Shown here one piece after another: positions 9,022-21,137 of a stretch of DNA of 64,000 nt (positions within the stretch are counted from its first letter, which is position 1; every line of letters begins with the position of its first letter). The notes beneath the pieces are model-generated. The model saw only the letters and a list, made by a program, of their open reading frames with translations, was not told the origin of the DNA and ran no database searches. Origin of the DNA: Luteimonas sp. FCS-9 (GTDB lineage: Bacteria; Pseudomonadota; Gammaproteobacteria; Xanthomonadales; Xanthomonadaceae). The stretch covers positions 31,422 to 95,421 of the forward strand of contig NZ_LASZ01000012.1 in NCBI RefSeq assembly GCF_001014645.1. The letters are read 5' to 3'. The translations under genes and the position numbers were made by a program.

Positions 9022-10703
9022 GAAGGATCCGCTGCCTGCAGCCGTCCGTCGCGCAGCCACAGATGCCGGTCCGCCAGGCCCGGCGGCACCGCGCCGTGGG
9101 TGATCAGCAGCAGGCTGCGGCCGTCGAGCAGGTCGGGCAGTTCGCGCAGCAGCGCGTCGGCGGTGTCGTGGTCCAGGCCCTCGGTCGGCTCGTCGAGCAC
9201 TACCAGGGCGGCGTCGCGCAGCAGCGCCCGGGCCAGCGCCAGCCGCCGCGCCTGACCGCCGGACATCGTGACGCCGGCCTCGCCCACCCAGGCGTCGAGC
9301 CCGCCCAGCGCCCGTGCCCAGTCGGCCAGCCGCACCCGCCCGAGCATCGCCCACAGTTGCGCGTCGTCGGCCTGCGGCGCGCCGAAGACCAGGTTGTCGC
9401 GCACGCTGCCGGCGAACACCGGCGCGTTCTGCGGCAGCCAGGCAACCCGCGCGAACCAGTCGCGCTGGCGCACCGTGCGCAGGTCGACGTCGCCGAACGA
9501 CACCGTGCCCGCATCGGGCTCGGCGCTGCGCAGCAGCAGCGCGGCCAGCGTGGACTTGCCGCCGCCGCTGTCGCCGCCGATCGCGACGCGCTCGCCCGGT
9601 GCGATCGCCAGCGCCAGGCCGCGCAGCACCGGCCGCGCCTGCCCCGGCCAGGCGAACGTGACGTCGTCGAAGCGCAACGCGCCGGTCATCGGCAGCGCGA
9701 CCGGCACCGCGGGATCGACGACCGTCGGCTCGGTGCCGGCCACCGCGTCGAGTCGCGCGATCGACGCGCGCGCGGCCAGCAGCGCCTGCCACGCCAGCCC
9801 GGCCCCGGCCCAGGCCTCGAACAGGCCGATCGCGAGGAAGAACAGTGCCGCCGCGTGCGCGGCGGGCAGCGCGCCGTCCAGCGCCGAGGCGGCGACGAGC
9901 CACAGCGTGCCGACCAGGCCCGCGCCGGTCGCCAGCCCATGCCACAGACCGCCGTCGGCGAGCTGGCGCCAGCGCACGCGCTCGGCATCGCCCAGCGCCC
10001 GCGCGTCGCCGTCGACGCGGGCCAGCCAGGCCGCCTGCGCGCCCAGCGCCGCCAGGTCGGCGTGGCCTTCGTAGAGTTCGTGCAGGCGGGCGCGCAGTTC
10101 GGCGCGCAGCCGCGCGCGCTCGGTCTCGGCCGCCGCCCGGCCGCGTGCGACCAGCCACGGCACGCCGACACCGGTCGCCAGCGCGACCAGCGCCAGCCAC
10201 GCCGCGGTCGGCGGGTGCAGCCAGGCGGCCGCGCCCAAGCCGAGCACGCCGACCGCAAGCAGCGCGAACAGCGGGCCGGTCGCGCGCAACAGCAGGCCGT
10301 CGACCGCGTCGATGTCGCCCAGCAGCCGCGCCAGCAGGTCGCCGGTGCGCAGACGACCCAGCTGGCCGGGCGTGAGCCGCAGCGCACGCGCGAAGAACCA
10401 GCTGCGCAGGTCGCGGGCGATGCGCAGCATCGCGTCATGGCCGGCGAGCTTCTCGAGATAGCGCGAGGCGATGCGCGCGAAGGTCAGTGCGCGGATGCCG
10501 GCCGACGGCGTGAAGAAGTTGAAGCTGCCCAGCGTGCCGAAGGTCAGCGCGGTCGCGGCGATGAAGCCGCCCGACAGCCCCAGCAGCGCGACGCCGGACA
10601 CCAGCGTCAGCGCCAGCAGGCCGATCGCCGCGGCAACGCGCCCGCGGTGCAGGCGCAGCAGGTCCCGGGTGCCGGCGATGTCGCGATCCGGTGCCCGTCT
10701 CAT
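9018..10703 (-). CDS. cydC: CydC, ABC exporter subunit for cytochrome bd assembly
   Basis: One half of the CydDC heterodimer, which exports glutathione and cysteine to the periplasm and is needed for cytochrome bd and c maturation. The 561-residue protein has a membrane domain (1-310) and an ATPase domain with Walker A GGDSGGGKST (376-385), signature MSGGQ (480-484, Met replacing the usual Leu) and Walker B LVVLDEPTEG (500-509). The H-loop is LLITHG. The start overlaps the cydD stop by 4 bases. The stop codon lies inside REP copy C. cydAB are not in the window. Confidence 0.92.
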   Translation of the reverse strand: MRRAPDRDIAGTRDLLRLHRGRVAAAIGLLALTLVSGVALLGLSGGFIAATALTFGTLGSFNFFTPSAGIRALTFARIASRYLEKLAGHDAMLRIARDLRSWFFARALRLTPGQLGRLRTGDLLARLLGDIDAVDGLLLRATGPLFALLAVGVLGLGAAAWLHPPTAAWLALVALATGVGVPWLVARGRAAAETERARLRAELRARLHELYEGHADLAALGAQAAWLARVDGDARALGDAERVRWRQLADGGLWHGLATGAGLVGTLWLVAASALDGALPAAHAAALFFLAIGLFEAWAGAGLAWQALLAARASIARLDAVAGTEPTVVDPAVPVALPMTGALRFDDVTFAWPGQARPVLRGLALAIAPGERVAIGGDSGGGKSTLAALLLRSAEPDAGTVSFGDVDLRTVRQRDWFARVAWLPQNAPVFAGSVRDNLVFGAPQADDAQLWAMLGRVRLADWARALGGLDAWVGEAGVTMSGGQARRLALARALLRDAALVVLDEPTEGLDHDTADALLRELPDLLDGRSLLLITHGAVPPGLADRHLWLRDGRLQAADPS

Positions 10704-12406
10704 CGCGCGGCCTCCGCGGAGGCATCGACCGGCCCCGGCAGTTGCCAGACCGCGTCGGCCCAGGCCATGACCGCCGGGCTGTGCGTGGCGACGACCACGG
10801 TGCAGCCGCGCAGCGACGCGTCGAGCGCGGCCAGCAGGTCAGTCTCGGTCGCCGGATCGAGAAAAGCCGTGGGCTCGTCGAGCAGCAGCAACTGCGGCCG
10901 CAGCAGCAGCGCGCGCGCCAGCGCGACGCGACGCGCCTGCCCGCCCGACAACCCGAAGCCACGCTCGCCGATCTGCGTGTGCAGGCCCTCGGGCAGGTGC
11001 GCGGCGAAGCGCGAGACCTGGGCGATGTCCGCCGCCGCGCGCACCGCCGCGTCGTCGGCCCGCGGCGCCCCGATGCGCAGGTTGTCGAGCAGGCTGCCCT
11101 GGAACAGCCACGGCCGCTGCCCGGCCAGTGCGATGCGCGTGCCGGCGGGCACGACGATGCGTCCGTGCTCGGGCGGCAGCCAGCCGGCGAGCGCGTCGAG
11201 CAGCGTGCTCTTGCCGCCGCCGCTGGGCGCGACGATCGCCAGCCGCTGCCCGGCGGGAATGTCGCGCGAGGCCCCGGCCAGCGCCGGCGCCGCGGCGTCG
11301 GGATGGCGCAGCGCGACCGATTCGATGCGCACCGCCGGCGCACCGGTCGCCATCGGCGCCATCTCCGGGACCGCCGCTTCGTCGAGCGCCGGGCGCGCGT
11401 CGTCGAACGCGGTCTCGACCTCGGCGACCGCCGCCAGCGCGTTCGCGCGGTCGTGGTAGTGCCCGGCCAGCCGGCGCATCGGGCCGTGGAACTCGGGCGC
11501 CAGCAGCAGGCAGAACAGGCCGGTCGCCAGCGTCGGTGCCGGGTCGCGCAGCGCGATCAGTCCCAGGTAGCTGAAACCGAAGTACAGCGCCACCAGCGCG
11601 ACGCTGACCGAGGCGAAGAACTCGAGCACCGTCGAGGACAGGAACGCGATGCGCAGCACGCGCATGCTGCGCACGCGGATCGTCTCGGTCGCCTCGCCGA
11701 CCTGCGCCAGCTCGGCCTCGCCGCGGCCGTAGACGCGGATCAGGTCGAGCCCGCGCAGCCGGTCGGTGAAGTGCGCGCCGGCCCGCGCGAGCGCCGACAG
11801 CTGGTCGCGCCCGGCGGCCTCGGCGCGCATGCCGATCAGCGCCATGAAGAACGGCGCCAGCGGCGCGGCGGCCAGCAGCAGCAGGCCGACGATCCAGTCC
11901 GCGGCGAACACCGCCGCCAGCAGCACCGGCGGCACCAGCATCACCTCGGCACGCGCGACCAGGTAGCCGCCGAAGTACGGCGCCGCCGCGTCGACGTGCC
12001 CAGTCGACAGCGCGACCAGCTCGCCGCTGCGCCGCCGGCGCATCCACACCGGGCCGCGCGCGATCGCCGCGCGTGCCAGCCCCACGCGCATGCGCGCCAG
12101 CGTGTCCTCGACCGCATCGGCGGAAGCACGTTGCCCGACCCAGCCCAGCAGCGTGCGCGCCAACAACGTGACCGCCAGCAGCGCGAGCGGCGCACGCAGC
12201 GCATCGAGCCCGCGCCCGTCGATCAGCGCCGCGTCCAGCCCCCAGGCGATCGCCGCGGCCTGCGGCACCAGCAGCCAGCCGGCGAGCACCTGGCAGGCCT
12301 GGGCGACACGGTGGCGCGCGCGGCTCGGCAGCAACTGCGCATCGAGCCATTGCAGGCGAAGTCGACGGGGACCGGAACGGTCCTTCCCTTGCGGCGGCGA
12401 GGTCAT
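10700..12406 (-). CDS. cydD: CydD, ABC exporter subunit for cytochrome bd assembly
   Basis: The partner of CydC, 568 residues from the ATG at 12406. It has six-helix exporter topology in the first 320 residues. The ATPase domain carries Walker A APSGGGKST, signature LSGGQARRVALARAL, Walker B LLLLDEPTAFLD and H-loop VVATHSP. An in-frame extension of 35 codons exists upstream but looks like leader sequence; the start MTSPPQGKDRSG precedes the conserved region directly. A -10-like GATAAT lies at 12470-12475 on the minus strand. Order cydD-cydC with overlapping stop and start is normal for the family. Confidence 0.92.
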   Translation of the reverse strand: MTSPPQGKDRSGPRRLRLQWLDAQLLPSRARHRVAQACQVLAGWLLVPQAAAIAWGLDAALIDGRGLDALRAPLALLAVTLLARTLLGWVGQRASADAVEDTLARMRVGLARAAIARGPVWMRRRRSGELVALSTGHVDAAAPYFGGYLVARAEVMLVPPVLLAAVFAADWIVGLLLLAAAPLAPFFMALIGMRAEAAGRDQLSALARAGAHFTDRLRGLDLIRVYGRGEAELAQVGEATETIRVRSMRVLRIAFLSSTVLEFFASVSVALVALYFGFSYLGLIALRDPAPTLATGLFCLLLAPEFHGPMRRLAGHYHDRANALAAVAEVETAFDDARPALDEAAVPEMAPMATGAPAVRIESVALRHPDAAAPALAGASRDIPAGQRLAIVAPSGGGKSTLLDALAGWLPPEHGRIVVPAGTRIALAGQRPWLFQGSLLDNLRIGAPRADDAAVRAAADIAQVSRFAAHLPEGLHTQIGERGFGLSGGQARRVALARALLLRPQLLLLDEPTAFLDPATETDLLAALDASLRGCTVVVATHSPAVMAWADAVWQLPGPVDASAEAAR

Positions 12407-12546
12407 GGAATCGGAGAAATCCAGCGGCGGATGACGACGCACCATTGTCGGCATCGCGTCGTGCCCGCTATTATCGCAGCCCGCCGCGCCGACGACGCGA
12501 CCGCCATCCACCCGATGCCGATCGCCCGCCGTCCGATACGCCCCCC

Positions 12547-12576
12547 TTGCCCTCCTGGCGGGTGCATCGGTAGAAT
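12547..12576 (+). promoter_or_regulatory. Promoter of the tRNA-Pro gene
   Basis: TTGCCC (12547-12552) and TAGAAT (12571-12576) are spaced by 18 bases, ending 15 bases before the tRNA. The next bases, GCGCGGC, form a GC-rich discriminator of the kind found at stringently controlled stable-RNA promoters. Confidence 0.65.
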
Positions 12577-12591
12577 GCGCGGCTCACCTGT

Positions 12592-12668
<77 letters not shown>

Positions 12669-12681
12669 ATCTGGTGATCCG

Positions 12682-12704
12682 AAACCGGCCCTCGCGCCGG
12701 TTTT
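12682..12704 (+). terminator. Rho-independent terminator after tRNA-Pro
   Basis: An 8-base perfect stem AAACCGGC/GCCGGTTT with a 6-base loop, followed by a short T tract (TTTTCGTCT). It is 14 bases past the tRNA and separates it from the MFS gene. Confidence 0.8.
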
Positions 12705-12752
12705 CGTCTATTACGGCCGTGCCCGGTTCGCGGCATGCGATGCCGCCCCGCC

Positions 12753-13997
12753 ATGACGTCCACTCCCCACGCCGCCCGTCCACCGATCGCCCTGCGCACG
12801 GTGCGCCTGGTGGTGCTGCTGGGCATCGCGCTGTCGGCCTTCAACCTGCGTACCGCGGTGACCTCGCTCACCCCGCTGCTCGACCTGTTGGGCGTGCAGT
12901 TCGGCTTCGGATCGACCACCGCCGGCGTGCTCGGCATGGTGCCGACGGCCGCGTTCGCATTGTTCGGCGTGACCACGCCGATGCTCGCGCGCCGCATCGG
13001 CATCGAGCGCACTGCCCTGCTGGCGATGCTGCTCGCCACCGCCGGCCTGGCCCTGCGCTCGTGCGCCGGCGGCGTGGGCCTGCTGATGGCCGGCTCGATC
13101 GTCGCGCTGGCCGGCATGGGTATCGGCAACGTCGTGCTGCCGCCGCTGGTCAAGCGCTACTTCCCCGACCGGGTCGGCGCGGTCTCCACGCTCTACATCA
13201 CCGTGCTGCAGCTGGGCACGATGCTGCCTGCGCTGCTCGCCGTGCCGCTGGCCGAGGCCGCGGGCTGGCGGGTCGCGCTCGGCGCGTGGACGCTGACCGC
13301 GCTGGCCGCGGCGCTGCCGTGGATCGGACTGCTGGCGATGGCACGCCGGCGCGGCAGCGGCGTCCGCGTCGATGGCCCATCCACCGCGATCGCCGACGCA
13401 CCGCCGGGCGGCGTGCGCGGCCGCGCCTGGCGATCGCCGGTCGCCTGGGGCATGGCGATGATGTTCGGCACCACATCGCTGATCACCTACGCGATGTTCA
13501 CCTGGCTGCCGACGCTGCTCAGCGAGGCCGGCGCATCCCCCGCGTTCGGCGGCACGATGGTCGCGCTGTTCTCCGCACTCGGCCTGGTCGGCGCGCTGGG
13601 CATGCCCGCGCTCGCGGTGCGCGTGCGCAACCCGTTCGCGATCGTGCTGCTGTGCGCCTGCTGCCACGTCGCTGCGTTCTCCGGCCTGCTGCTCGCGCCG
13701 ATGGCCGCGCCGGTGCTGTGGGTCGTGCTGCTGGGCCTGGGCCCGTCGACGTTCCCGCTGGCGCTGACGCTGATCAACCTGCGCACGCGCACCCCCGCCG
13801 GCTCGGCCGCGCTGTCGGGCTTCATGCAGGGCGTGGGCTATACGCTCAGCTGCATCGGCCCGCTGCTGTTCGGCGTATTGCACGGCGCGACCGGTGGCTG
13901 GCGGTGGCCGTTCGCGATGCTCTACGGCTTCGTCGCCGTGCTGCTGGTCGGCGGCTGGCTGGCCTGCAAGCCGCGCGCGCTCGAGGACAGCTGGTAA
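12753..13997 (+). CDS. MFS transporter, CynX/NimT (cyanate/nitroimidazole) type
   Basis: A 414-residue permease with about 12 membrane helices. [16 protein letters not shown] near the N-terminus is the hallmark of the CynX/NimT group (TIGR00896-like), whose members move small anionic or amphipathic compounds. A cytoplasmic loop at about 205-235 separates the two six-helix halves. The start [11 protein letters not shown] at 12753 is preferred to an ATG six codons upstream because it is nearer the hydrophobic region; both are possible. It is a single gene with no partner that would reveal the substrate. Confidence 0.8.
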   Translation: MTSTPHAARPPIALRTVRLVVLLGIALSAFNLRTAVTSLTPLLDLLGVQFGFGSTTAGVLGMVPTAAFALFGVTTPMLARRIGIERTALLAMLLATAGLALRSCAGGVGLLMAGSIVALAGMGIGNVVLPPLVKRYFPDRVGAVSTLYITVLQLGTMLPALLAVPLAEAAGWRVALGAWTLTALAAALPWIGLLAMARRRGSGVRVDGPSTAIADAPPGGVRGRAWRSPVAWGMAMMFGTTSLITYAMFTWLPTLLSEAGASPAFGGTMVALFSALGLVGALGMPALAVRVRNPFAIVLLCACCHVAAFSGLLLAPMAAPVLWVVLLGLGPSTFPLALTLINLRTRTPAGSAALSGFMQGVGYTLSCIGPLLFGVLHGATGGWRWPFAMLYGFVAVLLVGGWLACKPRALEDSW

Positions 13998-14076
13998 GCA
14001 GCGTCCTGCGCCGGCCGTGGTCGGCGCCCGGGTCCCGGCGATATCCTCGGTCTCCCTGTCGTTCGAGGAGGACCGG

Positions 14077-15792
<1,716 letters not shown>

Positions 15793-15922
15793 ACCGGGTG
15801 TCGTGGCGCCGGCGGCCGCACCGACACCGGCTTAACATCGCCGCGGGCAGCCTTTCGCACGTCGAGACATGCGCAGGGGTGGTGCATTTCGACATTTCTT
15901 TGGCTAGGAGTGCCGAAACACC

Positions 15923-17989
15923 GTGTCCAATCGCCCCTTGACCCGGCGCCGCGCGCGCCGCCCGTTCGTGCGTCTCGCGGCCACTTTTGTGACCGCCGTC
16001 ACCTTTCCGGCCGCCGCCGATGGGTCGCTCGACGATGCCATCGCCCTGCGCGACCAGTCGCAGTTCGCCCAGGCCCTGGCGCTGATCCAGGGCCGGCTCG
16101 ATGCCGCGCCCGGAGACCGCGAGGCGCTGCGCCTGCAGGTGCTCACGCTCGCCGACCTCGGCGCCAGCGCGCTGGCCGCCGACGTGCTCGCCCGCCATGA
16201 CGGCCTGCTGCCCGATCACGAGCGCGAGCGCATCGAGGGCGATGCCCTCGCCCGGCGAATCGGCTGGAGCCGGGTCGAGCCCGAACGCCCCGATGCGCGG
16301 CTGGACGCGATGCGCGACACGCTAGCGACGATCGAGGCATTGCAGCGCAGCGCACCGCGCCGTACGAACTGGGAAGCGACGCGGCTGCGCGTGGACACGC
16401 TGTCGGCGCTGAGCCACCTGCAGCAGCACCAGGCGGTCGTCGACGGCTACCGGGCGCTGCGCGACGCGGACATCGAGGTCCCGGCCTACATCCTGCCCAC
16501 GGTCGGCGACGCGCTGCTCGCGCTGCGCCGCCCCGGCGAGGCAGCGACCGTGCTCGAGACGGCGGTCGGACACGCGCCCGACGACGTCAATGCCCGCATC
16601 CTGCTGGGCTACGCGTACCTGGAGAGCGAGCGCTTCGATCGCGCGCTGCCGGTGTTCGAGGCGGTCGCGGCGTCGCAGGACGCCTGGCCGCGACGGGCCG
16701 GCGCGCCGTTCGGCTACGAGAACTGGGATCGGTTCGAGGCGGACGTCAATCTCGCGCTCGCGTACTCCCATGCCGGCGACCAGGCGCGCGCCGAGGCGAT
16801 GCTGCGCTCGCTGGTCGCCATCGGTCCGCACAATGCAAGGCTGCAGGCCGCCTACGGCGCGGTGCAGTCGCGCCGCCTGCGGCCATCGGCGGCACTGGAG
16901 CGCTACGAGATGGCGCGCACGCTCGAACCGCAGGCGCGCGATGCGCTGGCAGGACGCGTGGGCGCGCTGCTGGCGCTCGACCGCGCCGATGCCGCCAGCG
17001 AGGCGCTGACCACCCTGCGCACCGCGCATCCGGAGGATCCGCGTCTCGAGCGCGATGCCCGCGCCGTGGCGCTCCACCGCGGCATACAGGCGACGCTGAC
17101 GGCGTCCCGCGGGCGCAGCCGGACGCGCGATGCCGGCACGTCGGCCTCGCCGCTCGGCAGTCGCGACGGCGGCTGGGCGCTCGACCTGCGCTCGCCGCTG
17201 ATCGACGACCGCTGGCGGCTGGGCGTCGTCGCGCAGGAACGCCATGCGGATTTCGATACCGGGCGCACGCGCCTGCGCCAGCACGGGGTCGGCGCGTGGT
17301 ATCGCCACGACCGGCTCGGCGCGTCGCTGTGGGTCGGCCGGCTCGATGTCGACGGCGGTCCGCGGCAGGACCGCGTGGCCTGGGACGCGGCTGTCGACTG
17401 GCGCTTCAACGACGCCTGGCGTGCCGGGATCGGCATCGCGCGCAACACGATCGACGCCTCGCTGCAGGCACGCCGGTTGGGCATCGCCGCAGACAGCGTG
17501 ACGCTGGAGGCCGCGTACGCACCCGACGAGCGCGTCTCGCTCGATCTGCACGCCACCCGGCTGCGCTACGACGACGGCAACCGGCGCGACCGCATCGGCT
17601 TCGATGCGAGCCGGCAGCTGCTCGGCCGTCCGCATCTGCGCATCGACGGCCTGCTGTCGGCCGACGCCAGCCGCGGCTCGCGCGGCGCGGAGGTCGGCTA
17701 CTTCAACCCGGCACGCGACGCCTCCGCAAGCCTGGGCCTGCGCCTGGACCACATCGCCTGGCGCCGCTACGAGACCGCATTCCGACAACGCCTGGAACTG
17801 GCCGCCGGTCCGTACTGGCAGCGCGAGGCCGGCACCGCCTGGGTGCCGACGCTGGGCTATCGCCACCTGTGGCAGCGCGACGGCCGCGCGATCGAGTACG
17901 GGCTGGCGTGGTCGCGCCCGGTCTATGACGGCCAGCGCGAGCAGCGCGTCGCCTTCGACCTGGGCCTGCACTGGGGAGGCGCACGATGA
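15923..17989 (+). CDS. pgaA: PgaA, outer-membrane poly-N-acetylglucosamine exporter
   Basis: PgaA exports the biofilm polymer poly-beta-1,6-N-acetylglucosamine through the outer membrane. The 688-residue protein has a signal-like N-terminus (to about residue 33, ending PAAADG), a TPR-rich periplasmic domain (35-360: ALALIQGRLDAAPGDREALRL and similar) and a C-terminal beta-barrel (about 380-688) ending in LGLHWGGAR. It is somewhat shorter than the roughly 800-residue E. coli protein. The start is GTG at 15923, preceded by TAGGAG at a rather long spacing. It overlaps pgaB by 4 bases and is the first gene of pgaABCD. Confidence 0.88.
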   Translation: MSNRPLTRRRARRPFVRLAATFVTAVTFPAAADGSLDDAIALRDQSQFAQALALIQGRLDAAPGDREALRLQVLTLADLGASALAADVLARHDGLLPDHERERIEGDALARRIGWSRVEPERPDARLDAMRDTLATIEALQRSAPRRTNWEATRLRVDTLSALSHLQQHQAVVDGYRALRDADIEVPAYILPTVGDALLALRRPGEAATVLETAVGHAPDDVNARILLGYAYLESERFDRALPVFEAVAASQDAWPRRAGAPFGYENWDRFEADVNLALAYSHAGDQARAEAMLRSLVAIGPHNARLQAAYGAVQSRRLRPSAALERYEMARTLEPQARDALAGRVGALLALDRADAASEALTTLRTAHPEDPRLERDARAVALHRGIQATLTASRGRSRTRDAGTSASPLGSRDGGWALDLRSPLIDDRWRLGVVAQERHADFDTGRTRLRQHGVGAWYRHDRLGASLWVGRLDVDGGPRQDRVAWDAAVDWRFNDAWRAGIGIARNTIDASLQARRLGIAADSVTLEAAYAPDERVSLDLHATRLRYDDGNRRDRIGFDASRQLLGRPHLRIDGLLSADASRGSRGAEVGYFNPARDASASLGLRLDHIAWRRYETAFRQRLELAAGPYWQREAGTAWVPTLGYRHLWQRDGRAIEYGLAWSRPVYDGQREQRVAFDLGLHWGGAR

Positions 17990-19872
17990 CACGCATGCTG
18001 CTGGCCGCGCTGCTGCTGCTCGCGACGTTCGCCCTGCCCGCACGGGCTTCACTGCTGGTGCTCAGCTACCACGACATCCGCGACGACGTCGCCGCCAAGG
18101 GCGATCCCGACGCGTACGCGGTGTCGACCGCCAACTTCGCCCAGCACCTGGACTGGCTGCGCGCCAACGGCTATCGCGCAGTCAGCGTGCAGGCGGTGCT
18201 GGACGCGCGCGCCGGCGGGCCGCCGCTGCCGGACAAGGCCGTGCTGCTGACGTTCGACGACGGCCTGCGCAGCGTCTACACGCACGCCTTCCCGCTGCTG
18301 CGCGCCTACGGCTGGCCGGCCCTGGTCGCCCCGGTCACCGGCTGGCTGGACCTGCCCGAGGGCGCCGTGGTGCCTTACGGCCCGCGCGATTTCGGCCGCG
18401 ACGACTTCCTGACCTGGGCGCAGCTGCGCGAGATGCGCGACAGCGGGCTGGTCGAGATCGGCTCGCACAGCCACGACCTGCACCGGGGCGTGCCGGGCAA
18501 TCCGTTCGGCAACCAGACCCCTGCCGCGGTGACGCGGATCTGGTCGCAGGCCGGCGGCTACGAGTCCGAGAACGCGTGGCGGGCGCGAATCGAGCGCGAT
18601 CTGCGCACCAGCCGCGACCTGATCGTACGCCACACCGGGCACGCGCCGCGCGTGATCGTGTGGCCGTACGCCGCGTACAACGGCGTCGCCAACGACATCG
18701 CGGGCCGCCTCGGCATGACGCTGTCGTTCGACCTGGAAGGCCGGGCGCGCCAGGCCGACCTCGGCCAGCAGGGCGAGACCCGCGTCGAGGGCGCGTCGCT
18801 GGCGAGCCTGGCGCGACTGCTGATGCACCGCAATCCCGACGTGCGCGACCTCGCCGGGGAGCTGCGCCGCGACCTGTCGCTCGACGGCGTGCGCGCGGTC
18901 CAGGTCGACCTGGACTACGTCTACGACGACGACGCCGCGCAGATGGCGCGCAACGTGGACGCACTGGTGCAACGGATCCACGACATCGGCCCCAGCCATG
19001 TGTTCCTGCAGGCGTTCGCCGACCCCGACGGCGACGGCGCCGCCGAGGCGGTGTACTTCCCCAGCCGCCACCTGCCGATGCGCGCCGACCTGTTCAACCG
19101 CGTCGCCTGGCAGTTGCGCACGCGCGCCGGCGTGCGGGTGTTCGCATGGATGCCGGTACTGGGCTTCGAACTCCCCGATGCCGCGCTGCAGGCGCAGCTG
19201 CGGATCGCCGCGAGCGACCCGGCCGAGATCCCGCGGCTGGACCCGGGCGATCCGCGCACGCGCGCGATCGTGTCCGACCTCTACGCCGAGCTCGCGATCG
19301 CCGCGCATTTCGACGGCCTGCTGTTCCACGACGATGCCTATCTGCGCGACGACGAGATCCCGGGCTACGGCGGCGGTGTGCCGGCGGCGCGCACGCAGGC
19401 ACTGGTCGATTTCACCCTCGCGCTCAAGGCCGCGGCCGAGCGCTGGCGCCCCAAGCTCACGACCGCGCGCAACCTGTTCGCGCGGCCGGTGCTCGAGCCG
19501 GCGGCCGAGGCCTGGTTCGCGCAGCGCCTCGAACCGTTCCTGGCGGCCTACGACTACACGGCGCTGATGGCGATGCCGCAACTCGAGGGTGTCGAGGCCG
19601 GCCGCGCCGACGCCTGGCTGCGCGGGCTTGCCGACGCGGTCCGCACGACGCCGGGCGGCGTCGAGGGCACCCTGTTCGAGCTGCAGACCGTCGACTGGCG
19701 CGCACCCGCGCCGCTGCCCGGCACCACGCTGCGCGCGCAGGCGCGCCTGCTCTCGGCCGCGGGCATCCGGCACCTGGGTTACTACCCCGACGATTTCGTC
19801 GGCGACCGGCCGCCGCTCGAGGACGCGCGCGAGGCGATGTCGGCGCGGCAATTTCCGTACATGGAGCGTTGA
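17986..19872 (+). CDS. pgaB: PgaB, poly-N-acetylglucosamine N-deacetylase/hydrolase
   Basis: PgaB partially de-N-acetylates the polymer in the periplasm, which is required for export, and its C-terminal domain can cleave it. The 628-residue protein has a polysaccharide deacetylase domain (about 22-270: LSYHDIRDD, LTFDDGLRSVYTHAFPLL with catalytic/metal Asp, and metal His in SHSHDLH) and a GH153-like domain (about 300-600: VQVDLDYVYDDD, FAWMPVLGFELP, FHDDAYLRDDE). The signal ends ALPARAS with no lipobox cysteine, whereas E. coli PgaB is a lipoprotein. So it should be soluble in the periplasm or held by PgaA. Confidence 0.93.
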   Translation: MTRMLLAALLLLATFALPARASLLVLSYHDIRDDVAAKGDPDAYAVSTANFAQHLDWLRANGYRAVSVQAVLDARAGGPPLPDKAVLLTFDDGLRSVYTHAFPLLRAYGWPALVAPVTGWLDLPEGAVVPYGPRDFGRDDFLTWAQLREMRDSGLVEIGSHSHDLHRGVPGNPFGNQTPAAVTRIWSQAGGYESENAWRARIERDLRTSRDLIVRHTGHAPRVIVWPYAAYNGVANDIAGRLGMTLSFDLEGRARQADLGQQGETRVEGASLASLARLLMHRNPDVRDLAGELRRDLSLDGVRAVQVDLDYVYDDDAAQMARNVDALVQRIHDIGPSHVFLQAFADPDGDGAAEAVYFPSRHLPMRADLFNRVAWQLRTRAGVRVFAWMPVLGFELPDAALQAQLRIAASDPAEIPRLDPGDPRTRAIVSDLYAELAIAAHFDGLLFHDDAYLRDDEIPGYGGGVPAARTQALVDFTLALKAAAERWRPKLTTARNLFARPVLEPAAEAWFAQRLEPFLAAYDYTALMAMPQLEGVEAGRADAWLRGLADAVRTTPGGVEGTLFELQTVDWRAPAPLPGTTLRAQARLLSAAGIRHLGYYPDDFVGDRPPLEDAREAMSARQFPYMER

Positions 19873-19874
19873 GC

Positions 19875-21137
19875 ATGGATCTGGCCGCATTGCCGTGGAC
19901 GCGCTGGCTGTTCAATTTCGCGTTCTTCTACCCGATCGTCATGTCCGTGCTGTGGATGACCGGCGGGCTGTACTACTACCTGCGCCGCGAACGCAAGGGT
20001 CCCAGGCCCGACGCGCCGCCGCCGCTGCGCCGCGCACCGTTCGTCTCGATCCTGGTGCCGTGCCACAACGAGGAAGCGCACATCGTCGCCACGATCACCG
20101 CGCTGTCGGCCCAGGCGTATCCCGACTACGAGATCGTCGCCATCGACGACGGCAGCGGCGACCGGACCTGCGAGCTGCTCGACGCGCTGGTGGCCGACCA
20201 CCCGCGGCTGCGCGTGGTGCATCTGGCGCAGAACCAGGGCAAGGCCAATGCGCTGCGCATCGGTACGCTGGCCGCACGGTCGGACCTGCTGGTCTGCATC
20301 GATGCCGATGCGACGCTCGATCCGCACGCGGTGCGCTGGATGGTCGGGCACCTGATCGACGGCCCGCGCGTGGGCGCGGTGACCGGCAACCCGCGGATAC
20401 GCAACCGCACGACGCTGATGGGCCGCATGCAGATCGGCGAGTTCTCGGCGATCATCGGCCTGATCAAGCGCGCGCAGCGGACCTATGGCCGGTTGTTCAC
20501 CGTGTCGGGCGTGATCTGCGCGTTCCGCCGCACCGCGCTGCACGACGTCGGCTACTGGTCCGACCGCATGGTCACCGAGGACATCGACATCTCCTGGCGG
20601 CTGCAGCTCGCCGGCTGGGACATCCGCTACGAGCCCAACGCGCTGTGCTGGATCCTGATGCCCGAGACGCTGCGCGGCCTGTGGTCGCAGCGGCTGCGCT
20701 GGGCCTGCGGCGGCGTCGAGGTCCTGCTCAGCCACGGCCGCAGCGTGCTGGGCTGGAAGAAGCGGCGCATGTGGGGCGTGCTGGCCGAGTACCTGCTGAG
20801 CCTGGTCTGGGCCTACGTCATGCTGGCGATCATCGTGCTGTGGGCGCTCGGTCACTTCGTGCCGCTGCCGCCCGCGCTGCACGTGGAGACCATCCTGCCG
20901 CGCTGGCACGGCATGGTGCTGGCGTTCGTGTGCATGCTCCAGTTCGCCACCAGCCTGATGATCGAGCGCCGCTACGAGGCGCGGATGGCGCGCCATTTCT
21001 ACTGGGTGATCTGGTACCCGATCGCGTTCTGGATGCTCGGCATGCTGACGGCGGTCGTGGCCTTCCCGCGCACCCTGCTGCGACGCGGCGCCCGGCGCGC
21101 CCAGTGGACCAGTCCCGACCGTGGAGCGACCGCATGA
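19875..21137 (+). CDS. pgaC: PgaC, poly-N-acetylglucosamine synthase (GT2)
   Basis: The processive inner-membrane glycosyltransferase that polymerises UDP-GlcNAc. It is 420 residues. Two N-terminal helices (about 10-35) precede the GT2 domain with VSILVPCHNEE, IDDGSGD, the metal-binding DADATL, the base-containing TEDIDISWR and the acceptor motif QRLRWACGG (Q-x-x-R-W). Two to three helices follow (about 300-400). It starts 2 bases after the pgaB stop and overlaps pgaD. All synthase signatures are intact, so the enzyme should be active. Related synthases need PgaD and often c-di-GMP. Confidence 0.94.
   Translation: MDLAALPWTRWLFNFAFFYPIVMSVLWMTGGLYYYLRRERKGPRPDAPPPLRRAPFVSILVPCHNEEAHIVATITALSAQAYPDYEIVAIDDGSGDRTCELLDALVADHPRLRVVHLAQNQGKANALRIGTLAARSDLLVCIDADATLDPHAVRWMVGHLIDGPRVGAVTGNPRIRNRTTLMGRMQIGEFSAIIGLIKRAQRTYGRLFTVSGVICAFRRTALHDVGYWSDRMVTEDIDISWRLQLAGWDIRYEPNALCWILMPETLRGLWSQRLRWACGGVEVLLSHGRSVLGWKKRRMWGVLAEYLLSLVWAYVMLAIIVLWALGHFVPLPPALHVETILPRWHGMVLAFVCMLQFATSLMIERRYEARMARHFYWVIWYPIAFWMLGMLTAVVAFPRTLLRRGARRAQWTSPDRGATA

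Noticed and set aside
15794..15830. Terminator after the acyl-CoA synthetase gene
   Set aside because: A GC-rich inverted repeat exists, but the stem is interrupted and no T tract follows. It is mentioned under the gene only.
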